NCBI RefSeq assembly: GCF_001440395.1
Contig: NZ_LLXZ01000102.1
Location: 30,482-94,481, forward strand
Direction: 5' to 3'
From: Bradyrhizobium jicamae
GTDB lineage: Bacteria > Pseudomonadota > Alphaproteobacteria > Rhizobiales > Xanthobacteraceae
DNA: 64,000 bases
The position numbers were made by a program, and so were the translations under genes. Shown piece by piece: positions 17,645 through 26,952 of this stretch. Within the stretch, counting starts at the first letter, position 1. Each line of letters starts with the position of its first letter. A model generated the notes under the pieces. It saw only the letters and a list, made by a program, of their open reading frames with translations. It made no database searches and was not told the origin of the DNA.

Positions 17645-18667
17645 GTGATTCCCTTTTCGGTACTGGATCTGTCGCCGATCAACGAAGGCAGCGACGCAGC
17701 TCATGCCTTCCGCAACTCGCTCGATCTCGCGCAGCACGCAGAGCGATGGAATTACAAGCGGTTCTGGCTGGCTGAGCATCACAACATGCCCGGCATCGCC
17801 AGCGCGGCGACCGCGGTGGTGATCGGCTACATCGCCGGTGGCACCCAAACGATCCGCGTCGGATCGGGCGGGATCATGCTGCCGAACCACGCGCCGCTGG
17901 TTATTGCCGAGCAGTTCGGCACTCTTGAATCGCTTTACGAGGGCCGCGTCGACCTTGGTGTCGGCCGCGCTCCCGGAACGGATCAGCGGACGGCGCGCGC
18001 GTTGCGGCGGAACCTTGCGGAAAGCGCCGATAATTTCCCGCACGACGTCATGGAGCTGATGGCGTTGCTCGAACCGGTGCAATCTGGCCAGGCGGTGCGG
18101 GCCGTTCCCGGCAGCGGACTTAGGGTGCCGGTCTGGCTGTTGGGATCCAGCACGTTCAGCGCGCAACTCGCCGCAATGCTTGGCCTGCCATTCGCATTTG
18201 CATCGCATTTTGCGCCGAGGGAGCTGTTCCAAGCGCTGAACTTATACCGCACCCGGTTTCACCCCTCGCAATATTTGCAAGCTCCGTACGCCATGGTTGG
18301 CGTTAACGTCTTCGCCGCGGACACGGATGCGGACGCGCAGCATCTGTTTACTTCGTTGCAGCAGCAATTCATCAGTTTAAGACGCGGCACTCCCGGTCCG
18401 CTGCCGCCGCCAGCCGACGACCTGGATCGGCGCTGGTCGCCAGCGGAGCGGTCGATGATCGAGGAGTCGCTGGCCTACTCGGCTGTGGGCAGCCCGGCCA
18501 CGATCGAACGCGGACTCGCGCGGATCATCACCGAGACTCGGGCGGACGAGCTTATTCTCACGGCACAGATCTACCACCACACGGCGCGACTGCGCTCATT
18601 TGAAATCGCCGCCGAAGTGCGTCCCAAGGTCGCTGCGCTTGCCAGCTCAGCGGCATCCATCGCCTGA
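17645..18667 (+). CDS. LLM class flavin-dependent oxidoreductase
   Basis: A 340-residue luciferase-like monooxygenase, using reduced FMN to oxidise an unknown substrate. Typical features are [11 protein letters not shown] at the start, [35 protein letters not shown] and [10 protein letters not shown]. The frame is open from 17606, but GGAGG is 5 bp before GTG 17645, and the family starts at this IPFSVLDL, so I chose the GTG. It has no FixK-type box in the 240 bp upstream and stands alone. Confidence 0.9.
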   Translation: MIPFSVLDLSPINEGSDAAHAFRNSLDLAQHAERWNYKRFWLAEHHNMPGIASAATAVVIGYIAGGTQTIRVGSGGIMLPNHAPLVIAEQFGTLESLYEGRVDLGVGRAPGTDQRTARALRRNLAESADNFPHDVMELMALLEPVQSGQAVRAVPGSGLRVPVWLLGSSTFSAQLAAMLGLPFAFASHFAPRELFQALNLYRTRFHPSQYLQAPYAMVGVNVFAADTDADAQHLFTSLQQQFISLRRGTPGPLPPPADDLDRRWSPAERSMIEESLAYSAVGSPATIERGLARIITETRADELILTAQIYHHTARLRSFEIAAEVRPKVAALASSAASIA

Positions 18668-18680
18668 AGCCTGCGGCCCG

Positions 18681-19061
18681 TCAGGTGGCTGTTGCCGGGA
18701 CGACACTTTCGGTTCCGGCGCTCATCGGCGCGATCATGCGCATGGTGTGGCGACTGCCAACGGCATTCTGGTGATCAGCTTTGCCCGCGAGCGCCATGGT
18801 CATCGGCATGCCGCCGATGGCTATCGAACCCTGGAAGACCTGGTGCCCACAATCTTCAGCTTGGTGCACTGCCGGGAGCTTGAGAACGCCAACCAGGCGG
18901 CCGTCGTTTGCACGGCATCGAGGGCCACGTGGAGGGTGGAGGGTGCCGCGCAGCCCGCTGGGAGCGCGGGACACCGATACACATTCGTGCGCTTCAGTCG
19001 AAAACCTTGCCTGGATCGCAGATCCAATAAAGCCAATGCCGCCAACAATGAGGATGCGCAT
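18681..19061 (-). pseudogene. Truncated NAD(P)-binding Rossmann protein remnant
   Basis: The first 30 codons read MRILIVGGIGFIGSAIQARF, the glycine-rich start of NAD-dependent epimerases/reductases, and then the sequence loses all family character for the remaining 95 codons. An intact member would have about 300 residues. I read it as the 5' end of a lost gene fused to unrelated DNA. Confidence 0.45.
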
Positions 19062-19163
19062 TGCGATTCGTTGCTTGGCCCAACGGCAGCGCTCCGCGAT
19101 GTTCGGCGGTTGAAACCTGCCGGAGACAACGAGATCGGATCACGGGCGCGTGCTTTGCGCCGA

Positions 19164-19811
19164 TTACTCGATAGCCTTCCGATCGCTGGCCTTCCGTGCC
19201 AAACGCGCTGCCCGGACCTGTCTGAAATCCCCAAACGGTGCGCCCAATTCTCTCGCTTTGCTCTGGACGGCAAGCCGCGAACGTTTCAGCACCACCGACG
19301 CACGGGCGGGTGAGACGCCACTATCGGCTAGTGCACGGAGAAGCTTGATCTGTTCGGCAGTCCAACTGCGGCAAGTGATACGCGGCATACGACATTGCTC
19401 CTTATTGGAACTTTGCTGGATGGCCTGCTCCCATTCGAAAGTTGATTTGTCGATGGCCTCCTTTAGGGCGGAATGGGGCACGAGCGCGACCACTGCCGGC
19501 CCGAGGCTGGTGATGCTCTCGCGGATCGCATATGAGCAATAGGCGCATGGCTCGGCGCTCGCATATATCACGCAGTCTTCCAAATTCACGGTGCCGAGCG
19601 CCTTCTGCGCTCCAGAGATTACGACCACTTCGGCATACCGTGTTACATCACCTTCGTTCGCTACCCAGTTGATGGATTCGGAAACGATTTCGCTGGCGCG
19701 GCGGATCACGGCGCCGTAGGGATATTCGCCTTTCTCTCCAGATAGCACCGAAAGCGCGATACAACGGATCATCATCTTCCGGTCGAGTTCGTCAGTTTCC
19801 GGACTTCTCAT
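19164..19811 (-). CDS. Deaminase-like protein with altered zinc ligand and C-terminal extension
   Basis: Residues 1-140 match the cytidine/guanine deaminase fold (MRSPETDELDRKMMIRCIAL, then EPCAYCSYAIRES with the two zinc Cys). The expected His-Ala-Glu is Tyr-Ala-Glu (DVTRYAEVVVI), so one zinc ligand is missing and activity is doubtful. Residues from about 142 (MPRITCRSWTAEQIKLLRAL) look like a small helix-turn-helix protein family that normally stands alone. Its internal ATG has GGAG upstream, so it may also be made separately. Total 215 residues. A FixK-type box is 66 bp upstream. Confidence 0.75.
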   Translation of the reverse strand: MRSPETDELDRKMMIRCIALSVLSGEKGEYPYGAVIRRASEIVSESINWVANEGDVTRYAEVVVISGAQKALGTVNLEDCVIYASAEPCAYCSYAIRESITSLGPAVVALVPHSALKEAIDKSTFEWEQAIQQSSNKEQCRMPRITCRSWTAEQIKLLRALADSGVSPARASVVLKRSRLAVQSKARELGAPFGDFRQVRAARLARKASDRKAIE

Positions 19812-19877
19812 GGTGAACCTATCATCGGCCGAACCTTGCCGATGATCAACTCTGAGCTGCGCAAACATATTATGTCG

Positions 19878-19891
19878 TTGATATCGGTCAA
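19878..19891. promoter_or_regulatory. FixK/FNR-type box TTGATATCGGTCAA
   Basis: Exact match, 66 bp before the deaminase-like gene. Confidence 0.65.
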
Positions 19892-20309
19892 TGCATTACG
19901 CGCAGGCGTTGGAAATCGGCGCGCTGGCGGCTGCGTGGCTCTACTTCCGACAGATGCATCATCGTTCACGTGATGAGGATCTCAGTTGAGCATCCCCGGT
20001 TTATGAGAATTGATGCCTGTCAAGGCCCATAGACAACTGCAGCGGCATACTCTGCCGCGCTTCCGCAACGAAGAAAGGCCGAGTGTTGAAAAGATTCCAC
20101 GCTGTTGAATGGGCTGATCTGATCGAATTGCGCGACTGGTGCCGTTGAGTAGTCCGCCGACCCCTTTCGTCGAGCTGTGTCGCTGTCATGGCCGCTTCGG
20201 GTGGAATTGCGATTGCCAATCTCGATCACAACCAGCCGATGCAGTCCGAAATCCGTGCGTGTACGCTTAGGTTCATCGCTCTGCTGGTTCGACAAGAGGG
20301 AGAGACGAT
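19892..20309. other. Intergenic region with an orphan FixK-type box
   Basis: About 420 bp with no supportable gene; the box at 20010 is its only clear feature. Confidence 0.5.
20010..20023. promoter_or_regulatory. FixK/FNR-type box TTGATGCCTGTCAA, no close target
   Basis: Identical to the box before gcd. The next gene starts 286 bp away (20310), so a leader or a small RNA could lie between. Confidence 0.55.
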
Positions 20310-20609
20310 ATGCGAAGTTCGTGTACCCGCATCGCTCTTGCCGCGTTCATCCTGGGCATTTGCAGCTCCATGGGTGCAGCCCAGCGGCAGAGTGAAGATA
20401 AAAAGTCGGAAGATTCTCCTTGGAGTACCGGACGCACGGTATTGCCGGACAACCAGGGGCAACCCCAGCCACAGGGCTGGACCGGCCCACTGTCGACCGG
20501 CACGGGCGGCGCGCCACCGACAAGTCCACAGGGGGGCACACCGCCAGACATGCAACCCGCGCCGGGCGGTGCGACCAAGAGCATCGTTGATCCTTCTCCT
20601 AAACAGTAA
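20310..20609 (+). CDS. Secreted Pro/Gly-rich protein of unknown function
   Basis: A 99-residue protein with a signal peptide (MRSSCTRIALAAFILGICSS, cleavage after GAA) and a low-complexity mature part rich in Pro, Gly, Gln and Thr, such as GQPQPQGWTGPLSTGTGGAP. AGGGAGAG precedes the ATG. It is probably periplasmic and disordered. No family recognised. Confidence 0.65.
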   Translation: MRSSCTRIALAAFILGICSSMGAAQRQSEDKKSEDSPWSTGRTVLPDNQGQPQPQGWTGPLSTGTGGAPPTSPQGGTPPDMQPAPGGATKSIVDPSPKQ

Positions 20610-20802
20610 CGCGTGACGTGGCTGCACGGAGGGAAAGCCCCGATGAACGGTCCTTCACCGGTCTGGCCTTGCGGTTTGCTGACGCCGTATACGCGGTCAA
20701 GGGCAGGTGGCCTCCGTATTCTCAGTTTTCGCAATCACAGGGGAAAGAACCGTGCCATCGGCGCGCAGCAGACGGGGCAGGGAAAAAACCTGTTTTAGAA
20801 AA

Positions 20803-20816
20803 TTGATGTTTGTCAC
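20803..20816. promoter_or_regulatory. FixK/FNR-type box TTGATGTTTGTCAC
   Basis: Last base differs from the palindrome. 83 bp before the formate dehydrogenase locus. Confidence 0.55.
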
Positions 20817-20899
20817 GATACCCAGGGTCATACTGTGCGCATAGTGGGGATTGAGTTTGATCTCTAACGTCCGTTGGACCGCATGGGAAAGGCTCATGT

Positions 20900-21112
20900 A
20901 TGATGAAAGGACGTGTCCAGGCAGCCGTGTATCGGCGTGATCTGCTTCGCCTCGCGGTTGCAAGCACTGCTGCCGCGACCGTTGGAACGTTGACCATCGA
21001 GCCCATCGTGGCTGAGCCTACGGGTAGCGCCGGTAAGCGCAAGCCTCGTTACCAGGCGAACTCAGCCGAGGTTCAAAACTTCTATCGCGTCAACAGCTAT
21101 CCCGCCCGATAA
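20900..21112 (+). CDS. Formate dehydrogenase region Tat-target protein
   Basis: A 70-residue protein with a twin-arginine start, MMKGRVQAAVYRRDLLRLAV, and a short mature part ending AEVQNFYRVNSYPAR. This layout is the small Tat-exported protein always found just before fdhA in alpha/betaproteobacterial formate dehydrogenase operons (TIGR02811-type). AAAGG is 7 bp before the ATG. Its 10-bp spacing to fdhA indicates one operon. Confidence 0.88.
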   Translation: MMKGRVQAAVYRRDLLRLAVASTAAATVGTLTIEPIVAEPTGSAGKRKPRYQANSAEVQNFYRVNSYPAR

Positions 21113-21122
21113 GGAGGCGCGC

Positions 21123-24074
21123 ATGCTGTTCAGGAAGTCGGAACGTCGCAGCGGTCGGGGGCAAGCAGCTATCGCGCCGCCTCAACCACGCAGGGGCATT
21201 GATCGCCGCGCGTTCTTGAATCGCTCGGGCCTCACCGTCGGTGCGCTGGCGGTGCTTGGCGACCTGCCGCTCGGCCGCGTTCGCCAGGCGAAAGCCGGCC
21301 CGCCGCCTCCCGCGGGTGCCACGGTTAACACCCGCAAGAACATCTGCACACATTGTTCGGTCGGCTGTTCGGTTATCGCGACAGTCACGAACGGCGTGTG
21401 GATTGGGCAGGAGCCAGACTATGACAGCCCGATCAATCGTGGATCGCATTGCTGCAAGGGCGCCGCGGTCCGCGATGACGTCTTGAGTGAGCGCCGCTTG
21501 CGCTACCCCGTGAAGCTTGTCGATGGCCAATGGATGCGTCTGTCATGGGAGCAGGCCATCGACGAAATCGGGGACAAGCTTATTGAGGTTCGCGAGAAGT
21601 CCGGACCGGAGTCGGTGTACTGGCTTGGATCCGCCAAGTTCACCAATGAGGCCGCCTACCTCAACCGCAAGCTTGCGGCCTTCTGGGGCACGAACAATTC
21701 CGACCACCAGGCGCGTATCTGCCATTCCACGACGGTCACCGGGGTAGCCAATACCTGGGGCTATGGCGCGATGACCAATAGCTACAATGATATTCGAAAT
21801 GCCAAGACCATCATGGTCATGGGTGGCAACCCGGCCGAGGCGCACCCGGTTTCGCTTCAGCACATTCTTGAAGGCAAGGAGCTGAACCGGGCCAACATGA
21901 TCGTCATCGATCCACGAATGACGCGGACGGCCGCGCACGCGACCGAGTATGTTCGCGTTCGCCCCGGAACCCACATCGCGACGATCTACGGCATGCTTTG
22001 GCACATTTTCCAGAACGGCTGGGAGGACAAGGAATTTATCCGCCAGCGGTCGTACGGCATCGACGAGATCCGCAGGCAAGTCGCGAAGTGGACGCCCCGG
22101 GAAGTCGAGCGTGTTACAGGTCTGCCGGAAGCACAGGTCAAGCACGTCGCGGAAATGTTCGCCAAAGAGAGACCCGCAACATTGATCTGGGCTATGGGTC
22201 AGACGCAATTCTCGACCGGTACAGCGAACGTCCGTGCCAGTTGCATACTGCTGCTGGTGACAGGCAACGTCGGAGGTCCCGGAGGCGGCGCCAATATTTT
22301 CCGTGGGCACACCAATGTGCAGGGCGCTACCGATCTCGGCCTCGATGTGACGACGTTGCCACTCTATTACGGCCTGACCCAGGATGCCTGGCAGCATTGG
22401 TGCCGGGTATGGGAGGTCGATTACGACTGGATCGCTTCGCGCTTCGCGAGCAAAACGCTGATGGAAACTCCGGGAATTCCTAGCACGCGCTGGTTCGACG
22501 CGACTTTATTGCCGAAGGATCAGGTCGCACAGCCCGACAATGTGCAGGCGATGTTCGTCATGGGACATGGCGTCAACACGATCACGCGGATGCCGGAAGC
22601 CAAGCGAGGGATAGAAAAGCTCGAACTGCTAGTGGTGTGTGATCCCTATCCGACCGCATGGTCGGTGCTTTCGGAACGCAAGAACGGCATCTATCTTTTA
22701 CCGGCCTGCACTAGCTTCGAGATGGATGGTTCGCGGACCGCCTCGAACCGCTCGCTGCAGTGGGGCGAGAAGATCGTGGACCCGGTGTTCGAATCGAAAA
22801 ACGACTACGAGACGATGTATCTGCTCGCCCGCAAGCTGGGTTTCGCCGACCGGATGTTCAAGAACATCAAGATAGAAAACGGCGCGGTATCGGCGGAGGA
22901 TATTCTGCGCGAGATCAATCGCGGTGGCTGGTCGACCGGCTATTGCGGACAATCGCCGGAACGGCTCAAGGCGCACATGAGGAACCGGGGCAAATTCGAT
23001 CTTGTCACCTTGCGTGCGCCGAAGCATGATCCGGAAGTGGGCGGAGACTATTACGGCCTGCCGTGGCCGTGCTGGGGGACGCCTGAGTACAGACATCCGG
23101 GTACGCCGATTCTCTACAATACCAATCTTTCGGTAAGCGAAGGCGGCGGCACGTTCCGCGCGCGGTTCGGCGTCGAACGCATCGTCAAGCGCAAGGTGAT
23201 GGAGAACGGGCAGGAAGTCGAAAAGGAGCAACACGACAATTTACTTGCTGAAGGCTCGTATTCGGTCAGTTCCGAAATCAAGGACGGCTACCCCGAGTTT
23301 ACGCTGGCCGTGCTGAAGAAACTGGGCTGGGACAAGGACCTGACTCCGCAGGAAATGGAGGTCATTCAACGCGTCAATCGTGCCAATCCCGATGCGGTGT
23401 CATGGGCGCTGGATCTCTCCGGCGGGATTCAACGTGTCGCGATCGAGCACGGCTGCTCGCCGTACGGCAACGGCAAGGCGCGCATGATCGCCTGGAATTT
23501 GCCTGATCCGATTCCGGTCCATCGCGAACCGATCTACACCCCCCGCCCGGATCTCGTGGCTGATTATCCGACGCTGCCGGATGCCAGGCAATTCCGCGTG
23601 CCCAATATCGGCTTCAGCGTCCAGAAGGCTGCCGTTGACAAAGGCATTGCCACGCAGTTTCCCCTGATCCTGAATTCGGGCCGGCTTGTCGAATATGAAG
23701 GCGGCGGCGAAGAGACGCGATCCATTAAATGGCTAGCAGAGCTGCAGCAGCACATGTTCGTCGAAATCAATCCGACGGACGCTCGCGCCCGCGGAATCAA
23801 GGATGGCGGATGGGTTTGGGTGACCGGGCCGGAGAGTAATTCGAGGGCTCGCATGAAGGCCTTCGTGACGGAAAGAGTAGGCGAGGGAGTGGCCTGGATG
23901 CCTTTCCACTTTGCCGGTTGGTACGAAGGCGCCGATCTGCGTCACAAGTATCCGAAAGGTGCCGATCCGATCGTACTCGGCGAGAGCGTGAACACGCTCA
24001 CGACCTACGGATACGATCCATCGACCGGCATGCAGGAGCCGAAGGCCACCCTTTGTCAGATCAGGGCGGCGTAA
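21123..24074 (+). CDS. fdhA: Formate dehydrogenase alpha subunit (Cys type)
   Basis: The 983-residue molybdopterin subunit oxidises formate to CO2 in the periplasm. It has a twin-arginine signal (RRGIDRRAFLNRSGLTVG), the [4Fe-4S] cysteines in NICTHCSVGCSVIA and GSHCCKGAA, and Cys-His at the metal site (HQARICHSTTVTG), where E. coli FdnG has selenocysteine. Strong AAGGAGG precedes the ATG. The gene looks intact, but the electron-transfer beta subunit that should follow is a remnant and no gamma subunit is present, so its function here is doubtful. Confidence 0.95.
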   Translation: MLFRKSERRSGRGQAAIAPPQPRRGIDRRAFLNRSGLTVGALAVLGDLPLGRVRQAKAGPPPPAGATVNTRKNICTHCSVGCSVIATVTNGVWIGQEPDYDSPINRGSHCCKGAAVRDDVLSERRLRYPVKLVDGQWMRLSWEQAIDEIGDKLIEVREKSGPESVYWLGSAKFTNEAAYLNRKLAAFWGTNNSDHQARICHSTTVTGVANTWGYGAMTNSYNDIRNAKTIMVMGGNPAEAHPVSLQHILEGKELNRANMIVIDPRMTRTAAHATEYVRVRPGTHIATIYGMLWHIFQNGWEDKEFIRQRSYGIDEIRRQVAKWTPREVERVTGLPEAQVKHVAEMFAKERPATLIWAMGQTQFSTGTANVRASCILLLVTGNVGGPGGGANIFRGHTNVQGATDLGLDVTTLPLYYGLTQDAWQHWCRVWEVDYDWIASRFASKTLMETPGIPSTRWFDATLLPKDQVAQPDNVQAMFVMGHGVNTITRMPEAKRGIEKLELLVVCDPYPTAWSVLSERKNGIYLLPACTSFEMDGSRTASNRSLQWGEKIVDPVFESKNDYETMYLLARKLGFADRMFKNIKIENGAVSAEDILREINRGGWSTGYCGQSPERLKAHMRNRGKFDLVTLRAPKHDPEVGGDYYGLPWPCWGTPEYRHPGTPILYNTNLSVSEGGGTFRARFGVERIVKRKVMENGQEVEKEQHDNLLAEGSYSVSSEIKDGYPEFTLAVLKKLGWDKDLTPQEMEVIQRVNRANPDAVSWALDLSGGIQRVAIEHGCSPYGNGKARMIAWNLPDPIPVHREPIYTPRPDLVADYPTLPDARQFRVPNIGFSVQKAAVDKGIATQFPLILNSGRLVEYEGGGEETRSIKWLAELQQHMFVEINPTDARARGIKDGGWVWVTGPESNSRARMKAFVTERVGEGVAWMPFHFAGWYEGADLRHKYPKGADPIVLGESVNTLTTYGYDPSTGMQEPKATLCQIRAA

Positions 24075-24086
24075 GAGGATAGAGTC

Positions 24087-24440
24087 GTGGTGCGCATGAA
24101 ACTCCTTTGTGCCGACCGCAACATCGACTGCAATTCCTGCGTCACCGCCCGCAAAAACGAGAATGACGTCCCCAGGAGAATGACGGCAAGCCCGGTGAGC
24201 GTTCGGTTTCGATGGGCTGCATGCATTGCACGGGCCCACGCTGTGCGGAGGTTTGCCGTGTGGACATGCATCAATCCGACAGACGATTGCATCGTGCTGC
24301 TTCGGAAGATTTGCGCATCGGCTGCGGCTACTGCTTCTATGCTTGCCCGCGCGCGGCGCCGCAGTATCCGATGGTCAATTTCGGGTCTCGCGGTAAGATG
24401 GAAAATGCCCTTACTGCGCCCGTTGCGGCGTCCCGGAAGC
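24087..24440 (+). pseudogene. Formate dehydrogenase beta subunit remnant
   Basis: The start reads MKLLCADRNIDCNSCVTARK, matching the first ferredoxin motif but with one Cys changed to Arg. After about 29 codons the frame shifts by one; the second frame then reads GCMHCTGPRCAEVC and IGCGYCFYACPRAAPQYP, and breaks off after GSRGKM, about half way through the usual 200 or so residues. Both the frameshift and the truncation disable the iron-sulfur electron relay. Confidence 0.8.
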
Positions 24441-24459
24441 GACCGGCGACGCCGGCTGA

Positions 24460-24830
24460 AGCTGGAATCGGACCCTGCCCAGCCCAGGGACCGCGCGTCG
24501 ATTGGGGCCTTTGATCCGGCAAGCCTGCCATCGATCGAAACAATCGCCGCTGAGACCGATATCCGCGCATTTCTGGACGAACGCGTGCCCTCCGAGCTGA
24601 CGCGCCTTGCGCTACGCCGGGCGTGGGCGAGCGATCCTGCAATCCGAGACTTCATTGGAATCGCGGAAAACCAATGGGATTTCAATGATCCGAATGCAAT
24701 CCCCGGCTTCGGTCCGCTGCGGGCAAGCGACAATCTGCTAAGTCTTCTTGTGCAGCAGGCGCTCGGCAATGCCGACAGGCTCGCGGAAACAATGGCGGCA
24801 TTTCCGGCGTCTCGCGCGCAAGCGCAGTCG
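24460..24830 (+). pseudogene. DUF3306 protein remnant
   Basis: FDPASLPSIETIAAETDIRA and NQWDFNDPNAIPGFGPLRAS are the core of the DUF3306 family, found with formate dehydrogenase genes in Bradyrhizobium-type genomes. The normal N-terminus is missing; the DNA is fused directly to the truncated beta subunit. The reading frame is part of one 461-codon open frame that runs from the beta-subunit start into the TorD remnant, which would encode a chimera. Confidence 0.6.
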
Positions 24831-25104
24831 TCTGTGCTGGATCGCGAGGCCACAAATCTTGACCGGAGTGCGGGCAGGACATTAGACGTTGCGTCGGAAA
24901 CCCGCCCCAATCCTGGAAGGTTGGCCGTTGGCAGCGACGCGAAAGGCGGATGGGTGGACGCCCCGGCCCAGGCATCGCGGCGGGCAGCGGTCGCGCTGCT
25001 GATACATATGGTGGTGCGCCGAACCGGCGTTCGCATGGCAGTGCCTTGCCGCGGATCAAGGTTTGACTTGAGGCAACGTCCGGCTGAGCCACAGGCCGAA
25101 ACGA

Positions 25105-25700
25105 GAACCAAGCGGATGCAAGAGCCGACCTCACCCTTACTGCCTGAATCCGCCGTCGATGAGATCGACTGTACGCGGGCGCGGGAATACGCGCTGCTCG
25201 GAACGCTGCCTTCTCACAGTCCCGATGCCCGACTGATCGGTCAGCTTGCGCTGCTGATGGGCGACGCGACGCTCGGACGAGCTCATGCCTTGTTGGGGAA
25301 GGCCCCTGCCGCTCGAGCGAGCAAAGCGCTGCGCGGGAGTATTTCGATTTGTTTGTCGGGTTCGGACTCGGCCGGCTGCTGCCGGATGCGTCCCATTATC
25401 TGGCCGACTCGCTGTACGGCCGTCCGCTCGCCAGCCAGCGTGACACCCTTTGGCGGGCTCTGCGTCGATTAGGCCGTCCGAACCCGAAGATCACGTTTCA
25501 ATCCTTGCGAGGTCATGGCGGGTCTGATCGCAGGCGAGATCGTCGCTCGGGCTGGTGCCGATCGCGAGTTCTTCGAAAACTACCTCGCGCCATGAGCGAA
25601 GCGGCTTTTTGTCGACCTCGAACACGCAAAATCGGTTCAATTTTGGAAACCCAGCGCACGAACTTGAGGTCGCCGGCCGTATCGGCTGAACCTTCCCGGT
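25105..25700 (+). pseudogene. TorD-family chaperone remnant
   Basis: TorD proteins mature molybdoenzymes such as formate dehydrogenase. The first part reads DEIDCTRAREYALLGTLPSH in the frame of the upstream remnants; after a shift at about 25330 it continues EYFDLFVGFGLGRLLPDASH and YLADSLYGRPLASQRDTL, and after another shift MAGLIAGEIVARAGADREFF. At least two frameshifts make it non-functional. The ferredoxin-like gene usually found between DUF3306 and torD is absent. Confidence 0.7.
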
Positions 25701-25765
25701 AGTGGGCATCGATTTCGGCGGCGCGCCGAGGCGCGATGCCTTCGATGAGAGACCCGCGATGGTGT

Positions 25766-26530
25766 TCACGAAAGATCGGAAGCAGCAATCCAATAGTATC
25801 TGACCTCCCAATAGTCGTAGACGTCCTGGTTGCGGGCCCGAGCTGTTAGTTCCCAGTTTTCCCCTTGCTCGACCTTCGGCGCGTTCTTTATCTCCTCTTC
25901 GGTGATGTCCACCTGGAAGCCATCTGGCTTTTCATTGCAGGTCAACATCGACCAGGGAATAGGGTAGTGGTCCTCTCCGATGCCGAGGAAGCCGCCGAAA
26001 CTCAGGATCGCGTAGGCGATCTGGCCCGTGAGTTTGTCGATCATCAGGCGCTCGACCTTCCCGATACGCTTGCCGTGTACGTCATAGACCGGCATTCCTT
26101 CCACGCTGTCGCTGGTGATGAGGGACGAAGTGTGGCCCTCTTGCACCGGTGCGGGTTGCTCCCAATAACCATGGACCCGCTCGTCGCGGTCCGGGTTCGC
26201 TTGCTCCCAGCCTTCCACTGGTTCGGCCTTCGGGGCTTTCTTGAGTTGCTCCTCGGTGATCTCGACGCGATATCCACCGAGCTTCTCATCGTAGTTCAGC
26301 ATCGGCCAGGGAATCGGATAGTGAGTCCCTCCGATACCGAGGAATCCCCCGAAACTCAGGACCGCGTAGACGATGCGGCCGCCGGCCTTGTCGATCACTA
26401 GCCGCTCGACCTTCCCAATGCGCTTGCCCTGCGCGTCATAGACCGCAGTGCCTTCGACGCGATCGCTTGCGATCAGGGAAGACACAGTTCCGCTCTCCGT
26501 CGCGGGTGTGCGCTGCATTGTAGTCACCAT
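25766..26530 (-). CDS. Double PRC-barrel domain protein
   Basis: A 254-residue soluble protein built from two PRC-barrel repeats, at about residues 17-95 and 135-215: each has VYD-x-GKRIGKVERL, FGGFLGIG and HYPIPW-x-ML, and ends in an EITEEQLKKAP/DITEEEIKNAP helix. There is no signal peptide. The last 40 residues (YDYWEVRYYWIAASDLS) are aromatic. AAGGAG lies 9 bp before the ATG, and an exact FixK-type box 121 bp upstream. Function of such proteins is unknown; they accompany stress genes here. Confidence 0.88.
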   Translation of the reverse strand: MVTTMQRTPATESGTVSSLIASDRVEGTAVYDAQGKRIGKVERLVIDKAGGRIVYAVLSFGGFLGIGGTHYPIPWPMLNYDEKLGGYRVEITEEQLKKAPKAEPVEGWEQANPDRDERVHGYWEQPAPVQEGHTSSLITSDSVEGMPVYDVHGKRIGKVERLMIDKLTGQIAYAILSFGGFLGIGEDHYPIPWSMLTCNEKPDGFQVDITEEEIKNAPKVEQGENWELTARARNQDVYDYWEVRYYWIAASDLS

Positions 26531-26651
26531 GTGATTGTCTCCTTGATTGGCACATTCAAAACCAGAGCATCGGCCCCGGATCTACCCAATCGGTGGCTTC
26601 GGAGGCCTGAACTCTATTGCAAGCAGCTACGCTGCCATCGCCTCCACTGCA

Positions 26652-26665
26652 TTGATGGTCGTCAA
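26652..26665. promoter_or_regulatory. FixK/FNR-type box TTGATGGTCGTCAA
   Basis: Exact match, 121 bp before the double PRC-barrel gene. Confidence 0.65.
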
Positions 26666-26952
26666 CGCTTGTGAACGGTGTGCGGCATCGTCGATTTGGT
26701 GCCCTCGACTCCAGCTTGCATAGCGATCGTTGCTTCAAGTGAAGAGGCGTTTCAGCGCGTAACAGGAGGCCAATCGAGCAATCAGGGATCGGCCACAGGA
26801 TAGCATGGTGATCAGTCGACTGGGACACCGACCTAGCTCTCCTGACCTGCTTCCACGGCGCGTCCTAACTGACTGATGCGAATCTATGTCGCCCGGCGCG
26901 CCTGTGTTCCTCTTCGGCGACCATTAGTTCGGAAGCGTAACGCGCGGCGGGC

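Noticed and set aside
17387-18232. 281-codon minus-strand frame opposite the LLM oxidoreductase
   Set aside because: It mirrors a clear coding gene and has no own signals.
24087-25472. A single intact 461-residue protein
   Set aside because: The frame joins pieces of fdhB, DUF3306 and torD, each of which continues in other frames; it is a chimera produced by deletions, not a normal gene.
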